Part shown: piece by piece, positions 26,134 through 39,592 of the stretch
Layout: every line of letters starts with the position of its first letter
Numbering within the stretch: position 1 is the stretch's first letter
Assembly (NCBI GenBank): GCA_003574685.1
Contig: QOCQ01000001.1
Coordinates: forward strand, 124,001 to 188,000
Reading direction: 5' to 3'
Length of the DNA stretch: 64,000 bases
From: Rhodospirillaceae bacterium SYSU D60007
Lineage (GTDB): Bacteria; Pseudomonadota; Alphaproteobacteria; Reyranellales; Reyranellaceae
Notes under the pieces: generated by a model
The model's database searches: none
What the model was told of the DNA's origin: nothing
Seen by the model: the letters and a program-made list of their open reading frames with translations, nothing else
Position numbers and translations under genes: made by a program

Positions 26134-26250
26134 GGTTTCTCTCCTGAATCCTGATCTTCGGCTTGCACAACGAGACTTCGGAAAAGGAAGTTCCGGGCCA
26201 GAGGCGGGGCTTGCGTTACCGTTGCCGTTCGCTAGGTATGCCGCCTGACC

Positions 26251-27441
26251 ATGAACGTTGCGCTACCCGACGAGCCGCACGAGGCGACCAGGAAGCCGCC
26301 CGCAATGCCGCCGCCCACCGGCAAGGGCCCGCTGGCCAATCTCGAGGTCAGGCTGGCGGCGGGCGCCGTGCATGCCGACCCGGAACAGCGCCGCGTGGCC
26401 GAGCGGCTGCAGGCCCTGCACGAAGCGCTGGCTGCCGCTGCCACGCGCCGCCCTGCGGGGCTGCTGCGCGTGCTTGGGCTTGGCCGTAAGCCCGATTCTG
26501 CGCCGCCGGGCATCTACATCTGGGGGCCTGTCGGCACCGGCAAGTCGATGCTGATGGATCTGTTCTTCGCCGATGCCCGCGTGAAAAAAAAACGCCGCGT
26601 GCACTTTCACGAGTTCATGCTGGAAGTGCACGAGCGGCTGTTCGAGCGGCGCCAGCGCACGGCTGATAACGGCGGCGAGGCTGACACCATTGTTCCCGTG
26701 GCGCGCGCGATTGCGGCCGAGGCAAGGTTGCTCTGTTTCGACGAGATGCAGGTTACCAACATCGCCGACGCGATGATCCTCTGGCGGCTGTTCGATACGC
26801 TGTTCGCCGAGGGGGTCACGGTCGTTACCACCTCAAACCGTCCACCTGACGATCTCTATCGCGGCGGCCTGCAGCGCGACCGCTTCCAGCCCTTTATCGA
26901 TCTGGTCAAGGAACGCCTTGAGGTGCTGGCGCTGGACGCAGGCCGCGACTACCGCCTGCAGCGGCTGCGCCAGCTTGAGATGTACCTCACGCCGGCCGGT
27001 GCATGGGCTGACCGCAAGCTGGAGGAGGCGTTCGTCAGCCTCAGCGATGGCGCCAAGGGCAGCCGCCGCGTGCTGCGCACCCAGGGCCGCGATGTGATCG
27101 TGCCGCGCGCCGCACCCGGCGTGGCCTGGGCCGATTTCGAGGAATGGTGCGGCCGCCCACTGGGTGCGGCGGATTTTCTCTGCATCGCCGATCACTTCCA
27201 CACCGTGATCCTGCGCAACATCCCGCGGCTTACGCCAAAGAACCGCGACCGCGCCTGGCGGTTCACGACCCTGGTCGATGCGCTCTACGAGCGGAAGGTG
27301 AAGCTGATCTGCTCGGCGGAAGCGCCGCCCGACCAGCTCTATGTTGAGGGCGACGGCGCTTTCGAGTTCCAGCGGGTGGTTTCACGCCTGATGGAAATGC
27401 AAAGCCCGGAGTATCTCGGCCTCGATCACGTCGAGGAGTGA
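26251..27441 (+). CDS. zapE: cell division protein ZapE (AFG1-like ATPase)
   Basis: A 396-residue AAA ATPase; in E. coli ZapE acts on the Z-ring, and mitochondrial relatives (AFG1/LACE1) work in protein quality control. Walker A is GPVGTGKS (residues 92-99), Walker B LLCFDEMQ, sensor-1 VTVVTTSNRPPDDLY, and the late family block is FEFQRVVSRLMEMQS. The N-terminal 30 residues are Pro-rich and poorly conserved. A run of nine A bases (26584-26592) codes KKKRR just after the first helix and is a slippage-prone spot. The gene is monocistronic between divergent sodC and a convergent aldolase gene. Confidence 0.95.
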   Translation: MNVALPDEPHEATRKPPAMPPPTGKGPLANLEVRLAAGAVHADPEQRRVAERLQALHEALAAAATRRPAGLLRVLGLGRKPDSAPPGIYIWGPVGTGKSMLMDLFFADARVKKKRRVHFHEFMLEVHERLFERRQRTADNGGEADTIVPVARAIAAEARLLCFDEMQVTNIADAMILWRLFDTLFAEGVTVVTTSNRPPDDLYRGGLQRDRFQPFIDLVKERLEVLALDAGRDYRLQRLRQLEMYLTPAGAWADRKLEEAFVSLSDGAKGSRRVLRTQGRDVIVPRAAPGVAWADFEEWCGRPLGAADFLCIADHFHTVILRNIPRLTPKNRDRAWRFTTLVDALYERKVKLICSAEAPPDQLYVEGDGAFEFQRVVSRLMEMQSPEYLGLDHVEE

Positions 27442-27486
27442 ACCGTCTCCGCGCAGGAAGCAACCCGCACCCACGCAGCGTGCGAA

Positions 27487-27520
27487 GCCTTCATGGTTCG
27501 ACAAAGCTCACCATGAAGGC
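27487..27520. repeat. single family 1 palindrome
   Basis: One hairpin with stem GCCTTCATGGT/ACCATGAAGGC and a loop of the TCGACAAAGCTC type, the same element as the paired copies at 6.1, 20.3 and 63.1 kb but without a partner. It lies in the short gap between the ends of zapE and the convergent aldolase gene. Confidence 0.85.
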
Positions 27521-27527
27521 TAGAGAG

Positions 27528-28319
27528 CTAGTTCCGGTAGCCGGGATCCTTGGCGTCCATCATGCGCAGCATGGCGGCCCAGGCGAGCCCGTTGAGGTCG
27601 ATCCCCCTTTCGATGCCGTCGGTGCGGGTTACCTGCGTACGCACCGTGTCGATGGCCGCCTGGCTCGGCATGTTGAGATGTGCCGCGCCGCCGGCCATGG
27701 CGGCGATCTGGATCGAGCAGGCCCGCTCCAGATTGTGAATGGCAAGCCAGGCGTCAGCGATCGATGCACCGGCCGCCAGCGTGCCGTGGTTGCGCAGCAG
27801 CATCAGCTTTTTGTCGCCCAGATTGGCCACCAGGCGCTCGCGTTCGGCGAAATCGAGCGCAATACCCTCGTAGTCGTGATAGGCGAGGAACGGCAGGACG
27901 CTCATGGCGTGCTGCGACAGCGGCAGCAGCCCATCCTTCTGCGCCGACACGGCAACGCCATCGCGGGTGTGCAGATGGATGACGCACTGCACGTCAGGCC
28001 GCGCCAGATGCACCGCACCGTGGATGACGAAGCCCGCCTTGTTGAAGGGATAGGGCGAGGGTAGCAGGATGTTGCCGTCGTGATCGACCTTGAGCAGGGA
28101 TGACGCCGTGATCTCCTGGAACATCATGCCGTAGGGATTGATCAGGAAGTGATCGTCCGGCCCGGGGACCCGTGCCGAGATGTGGGTGAAGATCAGGTCC
28201 GTCCAGTTGTAGTGCGCCACCAGCCGGTACAGCGCGGCAAGATCGACGCGCATGCCCCATTCCTCGCGGCTGACCTGTTCGCGGACGGAGGGTGATTTCA
28301 CGGCAGCGACCCGGCTCAT
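27528..28319 (-). CDS. class II aldolase/adducin family protein
   Basis: A 263-residue zinc-dependent class II aldolase fold. The zinc ligands are in HLHTRDGVAVS (HxH) and in the later LLRNHGTLAAG histidine, with the substrate loop in FTHISARVPGPDDHFLINPY and MMFQEITASSLLKVD. The family covers fuculose-phosphate aldolase, ribulose-5-phosphate epimerase and decarboxylases such as 5-(carboxyamino) or methylthio types. The variant with DHFLINPYGMMF is common in proteobacteria without a proven substrate. It stands alone. Confidence 0.85.
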   Translation of the reverse strand: MSRVAAVKSPSVREQVSREEWGMRVDLAALYRLVAHYNWTDLIFTHISARVPGPDDHFLINPYGMMFQEITASSLLKVDHDGNILLPSPYPFNKAGFVIHGAVHLARPDVQCVIHLHTRDGVAVSAQKDGLLPLSQHAMSVLPFLAYHDYEGIALDFAERERLVANLGDKKLMLLRNHGTLAAGASIADAWLAIHNLERACSIQIAAMAGGAAHLNMPSQAAIDTVRTQVTRTDGIERGIDLNGLAWAAMLRMMDAKDPGYRN

Positions 28320-28517
28320 GGCAGTTCCTCCGGCTTGAAACGCAGCGGCGATCCTGGGCTTGGGCTGCGGTCATCGTCAAGGCGATGGGTCCGTCACCGA
28401 ATGGAAACTGCCTGTCCGCAAAATCTCGCCGGATTGTGATCATGTGGCCTTGAATGCGCACCCTACGGTCATGCGGCTGTCCCCGGATTGTCCGGGGCGG
28501 GAGAAGGGGGTGGAACT

Positions 28518-29426
28518 ATGGATGGAGATCGCCTGATTTCACCGGCCGATGGCAGCGTCTCGCGGCGAGATCTGCTGACCGGCGTGCCCGTCACCGTGGG
28601 GCTGGGTGCAGGCTTCGCGCTGGCGGTGCAACCGGTGCAGGCGCAGACCATGATCACGACGCCGACGGACGGGCTGACGGCGGGCGAAGTCAATGTGAAG
28701 ACGGCGGATGGCAAGGAGATGCCGGCCTATCGCGCGCATCCCGCCAGCGGCACAGGCTTCGGCACGATCCTTGTGGTCCAGGAGATCTGGGGCGTGCACC
28801 AGCACATCGCCGACGTATGCCGTCGTTTCGCAAAGGCCGGCTGGTATGCCCTGGCGCCGGAACTCTATTTCCGCCAGGGTGATCCAAGAAAGGCACCCGA
28901 TACGCAGACGATCCTGCGCGAGATCGTCAGCAAGGTGCCGGATGCGCAGGTGATGGGCGATCTCGACTCCTGTGTTTCCTTCATCAAGACGGAGAACAAG
29001 GGCGACACTGGCAAGCTGGGCATCACCGGCTTCTGCTGGGGCGGGCGTATCACGTGGCTCTATGCGGCGCACAACCCGAACCTCAAGGCCGGAGTCGCCT
29101 GGTACGGCCGCGTCGTCGGACAGTCGAGCGAACTGACGCCGAAGCACCCGGTCGATCTGGCCAAAGAGCTGAAGGCGCCCGTGCTCGGCCTGTATGGCGG
29201 CGCCGATTCCGGCATTCCCAACGACACCGTCGACAAGATGCGCGAGGCGCTGAAGGCGGCCGGCACGCCAGCGGCCTCGAAGTCGATGATCCACACCTAT
29301 CCCGACACGCCGCATGCTTTCCATGCCGACTACCGGCCGACCTACCGCAAGGAAGCGGCCGAGGATGGCTGGAAGCGCGCGACCGCGTGGTTCAACGAAC
29401 ACGGCGTGCCGGCCGCCAGGGCTTGA
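28518..29426 (+). CDS. dienelactone hydrolase family protein with Tat-type signal
   Basis: A 302-residue alpha/beta hydrolase. Residues about 15-43 look like a twin-arginine signal: SRRDLLTG, then a glycine/alanine-rich core ending VQAQ. The catalytic triad is visible: Cys in GFCWGGRI, Asp in [10 protein letters not shown], and His in [13 protein letters not shown]. Most dienelactone hydrolases are cytoplasmic, but Tat-exported DLH-like proteins are known in proteobacteria with no clear substrate. An ATG ten codons earlier (28488) would lengthen the part before the arginines; the start used here follows GGGGGTGG. A terminator follows. Confidence 0.85.
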   Translation: MDGDRLISPADGSVSRRDLLTGVPVTVGLGAGFALAVQPVQAQTMITTPTDGLTAGEVNVKTADGKEMPAYRAHPASGTGFGTILVVQEIWGVHQHIADVCRRFAKAGWYALAPELYFRQGDPRKAPDTQTILREIVSKVPDAQVMGDLDSCVSFIKTENKGDTGKLGITGFCWGGRITWLYAAHNPNLKAGVAWYGRVVGQSSELTPKHPVDLAKELKAPVLGLYGGADSGIPNDTVDKMREALKAAGTPAASKSMIHTYPDTPHAFHADYRPTYRKEAAEDGWKRATAWFNEHGVPAARA

Positions 29427-29451
29427 GCTCGACTCCCGGTCCAGCTATGCG

Positions 29452-29481
29452 AAGGGCGGCGCACGGGTGCCGCCCTTTTTT
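29452..29481 (+). terminator. rho-independent terminator after the DLH-like gene
   Basis: AAGGGCGGC pairs with GCCGCCCTT over a short loop and ends in a TTTTTT run, 25 bases after the stop. It stands only 17 bases before the next ATG, so that gene either has a promoter inside the DLH-like gene or depends on read-through. Confidence 0.8.
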
Positions 29482-29497
29482 CGAAGTGGAAAGTGCC

Positions 29498-30361
29498 ATG
29501 CCCGATCTGCAGCGAATTGCGACACGTACTGCTTTGGTCTTCGATTGCTGGATCGAAGGGCCTGAGGACGGGCCGCTGGTGCTGTTGCTGCACGGCTTTC
29601 CACAATCGCGGCACACCTGGCGGCATCAGTTGCCGGCGCTTGCTGCCGCGGGTTTCCGCGCGGTCGCGCCGGATCAGCGCGGCTACTCGCCCGGCGCGAG
29701 ACCTGACCCGGCGATCCTCGACAATTATCAGTACGATCGCCTGATCGGCGATGTGCTTGACCTGGCGGCGGCCTGCGGATGCGAATCGGGCCGATTTCAT
29801 CTCGTGGGCCACGACTGGGGTGGCCAGGTGGCGTGGGGCGTCGCTGACCGGTATCCGGACCGTCTGGCATCGCTCACGGTCCTGTCGCGGCCGCACCCGG
29901 CATCCTTTGCGCGGGCCTTACAGGCACCCGATTCAGACCAGAAGCATCGCTCGCGTCATCACCGCGCTTTCCTTGATCCCGCGACGGCGCAACTGCTCCT
30001 GGAAGAGGACGCGCGCCGCTTGCGGCGGAACCTGCACGAGGCCGGCGTGCCCGAGGCGGCGGTCGCCGACTATGTTTCCGTGCTGGGCACGCCGCAGGCC
30101 ATGGAGGCGGCGCTGGCCTGGTACCGCGCCCAGGAAGGCTTGCGCGCAAAGCTGGGGACGATCTCCGTCCCGACGCTTTATTTCTGGGGCGACGCCGACG
30201 CCACTGTCGGCCGCCTGGCGGCGGAAGGCACGGCGGAGTTCGCCTCCGGGCCCTTCCAGTTCCGCATCCTGGAGGGGATCGGACACTTCATCACCGACCA
30301 GATGATCGAGCCGGTGAATGCCGCGCTGCTGGCCCACTTGCGGGCTTTCCCGGCTTCCTGA
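29498..30361 (+). CDS. alpha/beta hydrolase, epoxide-hydrolase/haloalkane-dehalogenase type
   Basis: A 287-residue alpha/beta hydrolase. The oxyanion loop is [11 protein letters not shown]; the nucleophile elbow is [11 protein letters not shown], so the nucleophile is Asp, as in epoxide hydrolases. The acid is in the [11 protein letters not shown] segment and the base is His in GIGHFITDQ near the C-terminus. Epoxide hydrolases add two cap tyrosines, which cannot be assigned by eye here. The ORF is open far upstream, overlapping the DLH-like gene, but MPDLQRIA is the first ATG with family character. Confidence 0.83.
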   Translation: MPDLQRIATRTALVFDCWIEGPEDGPLVLLLHGFPQSRHTWRHQLPALAAAGFRAVAPDQRGYSPGARPDPAILDNYQYDRLIGDVLDLAAACGCESGRFHLVGHDWGGQVAWGVADRYPDRLASLTVLSRPHPASFARALQAPDSDQKHRSRHHRAFLDPATAQLLLEEDARRLRRNLHEAGVPEAAVADYVSVLGTPQAMEAALAWYRAQEGLRAKLGTISVPTLYFWGDADATVGRLAAEGTAEFASGPFQFRILEGIGHFITDQMIEPVNAALLAHLRAFPAS

Positions 30362-31420
<1,059 letters not shown>

Positions 31421-31617
31421 TAATTTGTTATCAGCAGCCGATCTCGGCGGCCGGAACCTTCGGCTTGCGGCCGAATTGACATTGCGCCGCAGGGGCGAAG
31501 TGCTAGATTAATTGGGCGCCGCAGCCAGGTTTCTACAAAAGACCCACTGTGCCTTGGCCGGCCGAGTGCCCGCTCAGCCGGCTTCGTCCTCGACCTTCAC
31601 CCGCCGGCCAGGTTTCC

Positions 31618-32814
31618 ATGAACATTCACGAATATCAGGGCAAAGCGTTGCTGGCCAGGTTTGGCGTGGCGGTGCCCAGGGGCTTTGTCGCCTACACGGC
31701 GGCTGAGGCCATGGAAGCAGCGCGCAAGCTGCCCGGCCCCGTCTACGTGGTGAAGTCGCAAATCCACGCCGGCGGCCGCGGCAAGGGTCGCTTCAAGCAT
31801 GATCCTGATGGCAAGGGCGGGGTTCGGGTCGTCAAATCGGTGGAAGAGGTCGGCACCCAGGCCGAAGCCATGCTGGGCAAGATCCTTGTGACCAAGCAGA
31901 CCGGGCCGGCAGGCAAGGAGGTCAAGCGGGTCTTCATCGAGGAGGGCTGCGACATCAGGCGGGAGATGTATCTCTCCCTGCTGATGGACCGCGCGACCAG
32001 CCGCCTGACGATCGTTGCCTCAACCGAAGGCGGCATGGACATCGAGAAGGTGGCCCACGAGCATCCCGAAAAGATCATCAAGGTCGCGATCGACCCGATT
32101 GCGGGCTATCAGCAATTCCACGGCCGTCGGGTGGCCTTTGCGCTTGGTCTTGAGGACAAGCAGGTCGGCACCGCCGTGAAGATGCTCGCGGCCATGTACA
32201 AGGCCTTCGTGGAGCTCGACTGCTCGCTGATCGAGGTCAATCCGTTGATCGTGACCGGTGCCGGGCAGGTCATGGCGCTGGATGCCAAGGTGAACCTCGA
32301 TGACAACGCGCTGTTCCGCCACAAGGAGTTCGCCGATCTGCGCGACGAGAGCGAGGAGGACCCGGCCGAGCTCGAGGCGGCCCGGCACGACCTGAACTAC
32401 GTGAAGCTCGACGGCAACATCGGCTGCATGGTGAACGGCGCCGGCCTCGCCATGGCGACCATGGACATCATCAAGCTCTACGGTGGCGAGCCTGCCAACT
32501 TTCTCGACGTCGGCGGCGGCGCCACGCGCGAGCGGGTGACGACTGCCTTCAAGATCATTCTGTCGGATCCGAATGTCGAGGGCATCCTCGTCAACATCTT
32601 CGGCGGCATCATGCGCTGCGACGTGATCGCGGAGGGCGTCGTGGCGGCGGCGCGCGAGGTCAGCCTGCACGTGCCGCTGGTCGTGCGGCTGGAAGGTACC
32701 AACGTCGAGCTGGGCAAGAAGATCATGCGCGAGTCCGGTCTGCCTATCCTGTCGGCGGACAATCTTGGCGAGGCGGCCGAGAAGGTTGTCCAGGCCGTGC
32801 GGGAGGCGAAGTGA
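31618..32814 (+). CDS. sucC: succinyl-CoA synthetase (ADP/GDP-forming) beta subunit
   Basis: Makes ATP (or GTP) from succinyl-CoA together with SucD. The 398 residues are standard. The ATP-grasp start is [17 protein letters not shown]; the grasp loop is [14 protein letters not shown]; the interface with SucD follows in [16 protein letters not shown]. It has a one-base overlap with sucD (TGATG), so the two are produced in equal amounts. The in-frame extension upstream lacks family character. Confidence 0.98.
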   Translation: MNIHEYQGKALLARFGVAVPRGFVAYTAAEAMEAARKLPGPVYVVKSQIHAGGRGKGRFKHDPDGKGGVRVVKSVEEVGTQAEAMLGKILVTKQTGPAGKEVKRVFIEEGCDIRREMYLSLLMDRATSRLTIVASTEGGMDIEKVAHEHPEKIIKVAIDPIAGYQQFHGRRVAFALGLEDKQVGTAVKMLAAMYKAFVELDCSLIEVNPLIVTGAGQVMALDAKVNLDDNALFRHKEFADLRDESEEDPAELEAARHDLNYVKLDGNIGCMVNGAGLAMATMDIIKLYGGEPANFLDVGGGATRERVTTAFKIILSDPNVEGILVNIFGGIMRCDVIAEGVVAAAREVSLHVPLVVRLEGTNVELGKKIMRESGLPILSADNLGEAAEKVVQAVREAK

Positions 32815-33689
32815 TGGCCGTCCTCGTCGACAAGAACACCAGGGTCATCTGCCAGGGCTTCACCGGCTCGCAGGGCACATTCCATTCCGAGCAGGCCATC
32901 GCCTATGGCACGAAGATGGTCGGCGGCGTCACCCCCGGCAAGGGCGGCACACGCCATCTCGACCTGCCGGTGTTCGACACCGTGAAGGAGGCCGTCGAGC
33001 AGACCGGTGCCGACGCCTCCGTGATCTACGTGCCGCCGGCCTACGCGGCCGATGCCATTTTGGAGGCGATCGACGCCGGCCTGCGGCTGGTTGTGACCAT
33101 TACCGAAGGCATTCCGGTGCTTGATATGGTCGCCGTGAAACGGGCACTGGTCGGATCGCAGACGCGCCTGATCGGACCCAATTGCCCCGGCGTGATCACG
33201 CCCGGCGAGTGCAAGATCGGCATTATGCCCGGTCACATCCACAAGCGCGGCAAGATCGGCATCGTGTCGCGGTCCGGCACGCTCACCTACGAGGCAGTGT
33301 CGCAGACGACGGCGGCCGGTCTGGGCCAGACCACCTGCATCGGCATCGGCGGCGATCCGGTCAACGGCACCAGCTTTGTCGAATGCCTCGAGATGTTCGT
33401 GCGCGACCCGGAAACTGAAGGGGTCGTGATGATCGGCGAAATCGGCGGCGACGCCGAGGTCAGGGGCGCGGAATTCCTGAAGGACAGCGGTACCCGCAAG
33501 CCGGTGGTCGGCTTTATCGCCGGCCGCACGGCGCCGCCTGGCCGGCGCATGGGCCATGCTGGCGCGGTGATTTCCGGCGGCAACGATACGGCAGCCTTCA
33601 AGGTCGATGCCATGCGGGCGGCGGGGATTCACGTTGTCGACTCACCCGCGGCGCTGGGAACAGGCATGCTCGAGGCGCTGCGCAAGTAG
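32814..33689 (+). CDS. sucD: succinyl-CoA synthetase alpha subunit
   Basis: The 291-residue CoA-binding subunit that carries the phospho-histidine. The CoA domain opens with [20 protein letters not shown]; the phosphorylated histidine is in [11 protein letters not shown] near residue 246. PNCPGVITP and [10 protein letters not shown] are typical. A GTG three bases earlier is possible, but the ATG in the sucC overlap is preferred. Confidence 0.98.
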   Translation: MAVLVDKNTRVICQGFTGSQGTFHSEQAIAYGTKMVGGVTPGKGGTRHLDLPVFDTVKEAVEQTGADASVIYVPPAYAADAILEAIDAGLRLVVTITEGIPVLDMVAVKRALVGSQTRLIGPNCPGVITPGECKIGIMPGHIHKRGKIGIVSRSGTLTYEAVSQTTAAGLGQTTCIGIGGDPVNGTSFVECLEMFVRDPETEGVVMIGEIGGDAEVRGAEFLKDSGTRKPVVGFIAGRTAPPGRRMGHAGAVISGGNDTAAFKVDAMRAAGIHVVDSPAALGTGMLEALRK

Positions 33690-33724
33690 ACCACCGCGCC
33701 CGGGATTCTCGACGAGAGGTCGTC

Positions 33725-36625
<2,901 letters not shown>

Positions 36626-36682
36626 GGAATGACCGCCGGTGCAGTCACGCCAGTGGCACGCTCCGGCATTTAGAGGATCATC

Positions 36683-37927
36683 ATGGCGATCGAGATCAAG
36701 GTTCCGACGCTGGGCGAATCTGTCACCGAGGCGACGGTCGCGCAGTGGTACAAGAAGGAGGGTGACACAGTTGCCGTCGACGAAGCGCTGTGTGCGCTCG
36801 AGACCGACAAGGTCACGGTCGAGGTCAATGCCTCGTCGGCCGGGGTGTTGGGCAAGATTGTCGCGCCTGAAGGAACCGCCGTGCCGGTCGGTGCCGTGCT
36901 GTGCCTGATCGAAGCCGGCGCCGCAGCCGCGGGCGCACCGTCCAAAGCAGCGGCACCGTCTGTGGAACCGAAGTCGGCGGCAAGCGCGCCGGCTGCCGCT
37001 CCTGCACCGGCGCCGACGCCGGCTGCACCGGCGAATCTGGCCGCCTCCGGTCCTGCCGCACGCAAGCTGGTCGCTGAGCACAATCTCGATCCATCGAAAA
37101 TTCCCGCCACCGGCAAGGATGGCCGCATCACCAAGGCTGATGTGACATCTTTCCTCTCCTCGGGGCCTGCCGCACCGGTGCCGGCCGCAGCAAAACCGGC
37201 GGCACCTTCGGGGCCGCGACCGCGCGCCGATCGCGAGGAACGGGTGCGCATGACGCGGCTGCGCAAGACCATCGCCACCCGGCTGAAGGAGGCGCAGAAC
37301 ACGGCCGCCATGCTAACCACCTTCAACGAGGTGGACATGACGGCCGTGATGGGCCTGCGCGACCGGCTGAAGGACGATTTCGAGAAGCGCCACGGCATGC
37401 GATTGGGCTTCATGTCGTTTTTCGTGAAGGCCTGCGTCGCGGCGCTCAAGGAGCTGCCGGCGGTCAACGCCGAGATCGACGGCGAAGACCTCGTCTACAA
37501 GAACTACTACGACATCGGCGTTGCCGTTGGCACGCCGGCAGGTCTCGTGGTGCCGGTGCTGCGCGATGCTGACCAGTTGGGGTTCGCCGCCGTCGAAAAG
37601 GGCATCGCCGAGCTCGGCCGCAAGGCGCGTGATGGCAAGCTCAGCATCGCCGAGCTGAGTGGCGGCACCTTCACCATCTCCAATGGCGGCGTTTACGGCT
37701 CGCTGATGTCGACGCCGATTCTCAATCCGCCGCAGTCCGGCGTCCTCGGCATGCACAAGATCCAGCAGCGCCCCATGGTGGTCGGTGGCGAGGTCAAGGT
37801 GCGCCCGATGATGTATGTGGCGCTCACCTACGATCACCGCGTCATCGACGGCCGCGAGGCCGTTACCTTCCTGGTGCGCGTCAAGGAGTGCATCGAAGAC
37901 CCCGAACGCCTGCTGCTGGAGGTCTAG
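36683..37927 (+). CDS. sucB: dihydrolipoyl succinyltransferase (2-oxoglutarate dehydrogenase E2)
   Basis: Core subunit of the complex; 414 residues. One lipoyl domain at the N-terminus with the lipoylated lysine K43 in [10 protein letters not shown], an Ala/Pro-rich linker (about 80-125), a peripheral-subunit-binding domain ([20 protein letters not shown]), a second linker, and the catalytic domain from about 180. The active-site histidine H385 and D389 are in [12 protein letters not shown]. 57 bases behind sucA; separated from lpd by a family 3 repeat element. Confidence 0.97.
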   Translation: MAIEIKVPTLGESVTEATVAQWYKKEGDTVAVDEALCALETDKVTVEVNASSAGVLGKIVAPEGTAVPVGAVLCLIEAGAAAAGAPSKAAAPSVEPKSAASAPAAAPAPAPTPAAPANLAASGPAARKLVAEHNLDPSKIPATGKDGRITKADVTSFLSSGPAAPVPAAAKPAAPSGPRPRADREERVRMTRLRKTIATRLKEAQNTAAMLTTFNEVDMTAVMGLRDRLKDDFEKRHGMRLGFMSFFVKACVAALKELPAVNAEIDGEDLVYKNYYDIGVAVGTPAGLVVPVLRDADQLGFAAVEKGIAELGRKARDGKLSIAELSGGTFTISNGGVYGSLMSTPILNPPQSGVLGMHKIQQRPMVVGGEVKVRPMMYVALTYDHRVIDGREAVTFLVRVKECIEDPERLLLEV

Positions 37928-37967
37928 CGTTGCGTTCCACGTGGTTGGGTACTTCTCTCAACGATGT

Positions 37968-38158
37968 CCTTCTCCCCGCGAAGGCGGGGAGAAGGTGGCG
38001 CGCAGCGCCGGATGAGGGGCTTCACGGCGCGGGAGCAGATACGGCAGCACGCTCGGCGACGTACCGCATCCACAATCCCTATGCTTCGGTTGTCGCAAGG
38101 CTGCGAAGCCCCTCATCCGCCCTTCGGGCACCTTCTCCCCGCCTACGCGGGGAGAAGG
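37968..38158. repeat. composite palindromic element (family 3, long form)
   Basis: Outer hairpins CCTTCTCCCCGC/GCGGGGAGAAGG at 37968-37995 and 38131-38158 enclose an inner pair of complementary arms: GCGCCGGATGAGGGGCTT on the left and AAGCCCCTCATCCGC on the right. The whole 191 bases therefore fold as a large imperfect palindrome. The element fills most of the sucB-lpd gap, which otherwise holds nothing but the lpd ribosome site. Transcript structure here could lower lpd relative to sucAB. Confidence 0.8.
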
Positions 38159-38177
38159 CCTGAACTGGAAGGCTGTC

Positions 38178-39587
38178 ATGAACGACAGGTTTGATCTTGT
38201 GGTCATCGGCGCTGGTCCCGCGGGCTACGTCGCGGCCATCCGCGCGGCACAGCTCGGCATGAAGGTGGCGTGCGTCGAGAAGCGGCCGACACCGGGGGGG
38301 ACCTGTCTCAATGTGGGCTGCATTCCCTCCAAGGCGCTGTTGCAGTCCTCGCATGTTTTCGAGGAATCGGTACACGATCTGAAGGCACACGGCGTCATCG
38401 TGGGCGACGTCAGGCTCGATCTGGCCCAGATGCTGAAGCGCAAGGACGAAGTGGTCGGTGCCACGACGAAGGGTGTCAGCTTCCTGTTCAAAAAGAACAA
38501 GGTGACGGCGATCACTGGCACGGCGCGCATCGAGGCGGCCGGCAAGGTTGCGGTGCTGGGCGACGATGGCGCGGTGGCACAGAGGCTGGATGCCCGCAAC
38601 ATCCTGATTGCCTCGGGCTCCGAGGTGACGCCGCTGCCGGGCGTGACGATCGATGAGAAAACCATCGTGTCCTCGACTGGTGCCTTGGAGCTTCAGGCTG
38701 TGCCGAAGCGCATGGCTGTGATCGGTGCCGGCATCATTGGCCTTGAGCTGGGCTCGGTCTGGCGACGCCTGGGCTCGGAAGTGACCATGATCGAGTTTCT
38801 CGATCGCATCGCGCCGGGTGTCGACAACGAGATCACCAAGCATTTTCAGCGCTCGCTGGAAAAGCAGGGCCTCCGGTTCAGGCTGGGCCGCAAGGTGACG
38901 CGTGCGGAGAAGGGCAAGGATGGCATTGTCGTCACGCACGAGCCGGCGCAAGGCGGCGCTGCCGAATCACTGACAGTCGATGTCGTGCTGGTGTGCATCG
39001 GCCGGCGGCCCTGCGTGGAAGGTCTGGGGCTCGACAAGGCAGGCATCAAGCTCACGGATCGCGGCCGCATCGCCGTCGATGCGCATTTCCAGACCAGCGT
39101 TCCAGGAATCTATGCGGTTGGCGATGTGATCGACGGACCGATGCTGGCGCACAAGGCGAGCGAGGACGGCGTTGCCTGCGTCGAGACGATCGCCGGCCAG
39201 AAAGGCCATGTCGATTGGGAGAAGGTGCCGTCGGTCGTCTACACCCAGCCGGAGGTCGCCTGGGTGGGCAAGAACGAGGAAGAGCTCAAGGCGGCCGGCA
39301 TCGCCTACAAGACCGGCAAGTATCCCTTCACCGCCGATCCGCGTAGCCGGGCCAACAACCGCACTGAAGGCTTCGTGAAGGTGCTCTCCGACAAGGCGAG
39401 CGACAGCGTGCTGGGCGTGCACATCATCGGCGCCGAGGCCGGCACCATGATCGCCGAAGCCGTGCTGGCGATGGAATATAGCGCCTCGGCTGAAGACATC
39501 GGCCGCGTCTGCCACGCGCACCCCACGGTCAGCGAGGCGATGAAGGAAGCCGCGCTTGCCGCCTGGGACAAGCCGATCCACCTGTGA
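38178..39587 (+). CDS. lpd: dihydrolipoyl dehydrogenase (E3)
   Basis: Reoxidises the dihydrolipoyl arm with NAD; 469 residues. FAD loop LVVIGAGPAGYVAAIRAAQL, redox disulfide C43-x4-C48 in GGTCLNVGCIPSKALL, NAD loop AVIGAGIIGLELGSVWRRLG, second FAD segment YAVGDVIDGPMLAHKA, and the dimer-interface His-Glu in HAHPTVSEAMKEA. It is the E3 of the neighbouring sucAB and may also serve pyruvate dehydrogenase and glycine cleavage. The stop lies five bases from the convergent CMD-family gene. Confidence 0.97.
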   Translation: MNDRFDLVVIGAGPAGYVAAIRAAQLGMKVACVEKRPTPGGTCLNVGCIPSKALLQSSHVFEESVHDLKAHGVIVGDVRLDLAQMLKRKDEVVGATTKGVSFLFKKNKVTAITGTARIEAAGKVAVLGDDGAVAQRLDARNILIASGSEVTPLPGVTIDEKTIVSSTGALELQAVPKRMAVIGAGIIGLELGSVWRRLGSEVTMIEFLDRIAPGVDNEITKHFQRSLEKQGLRFRLGRKVTRAEKGKDGIVVTHEPAQGGAAESLTVDVVLVCIGRRPCVEGLGLDKAGIKLTDRGRIAVDAHFQTSVPGIYAVGDVIDGPMLAHKASEDGVACVETIAGQKGHVDWEKVPSVVYTQPEVAWVGKNEEELKAAGIAYKTGKYPFTADPRSRANNRTEGFVKVLSDKASDSVLGVHIIGAEAGTMIAEAVLAMEYSASAEDIGRVCHAHPTVSEAMKEAALAAWDKPIHL

Positions 39588-39592
39588 GTGCG

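Noticed and set aside
31476-31509. TTGACA with downstream TAGATT upstream of sucC as a promoter
   Set aside because: The spacer would be 22 bases, too long for a sigma-70-type promoter, and no better -10 lies at 16-18 bases; the sucC promoter remains unidentified.
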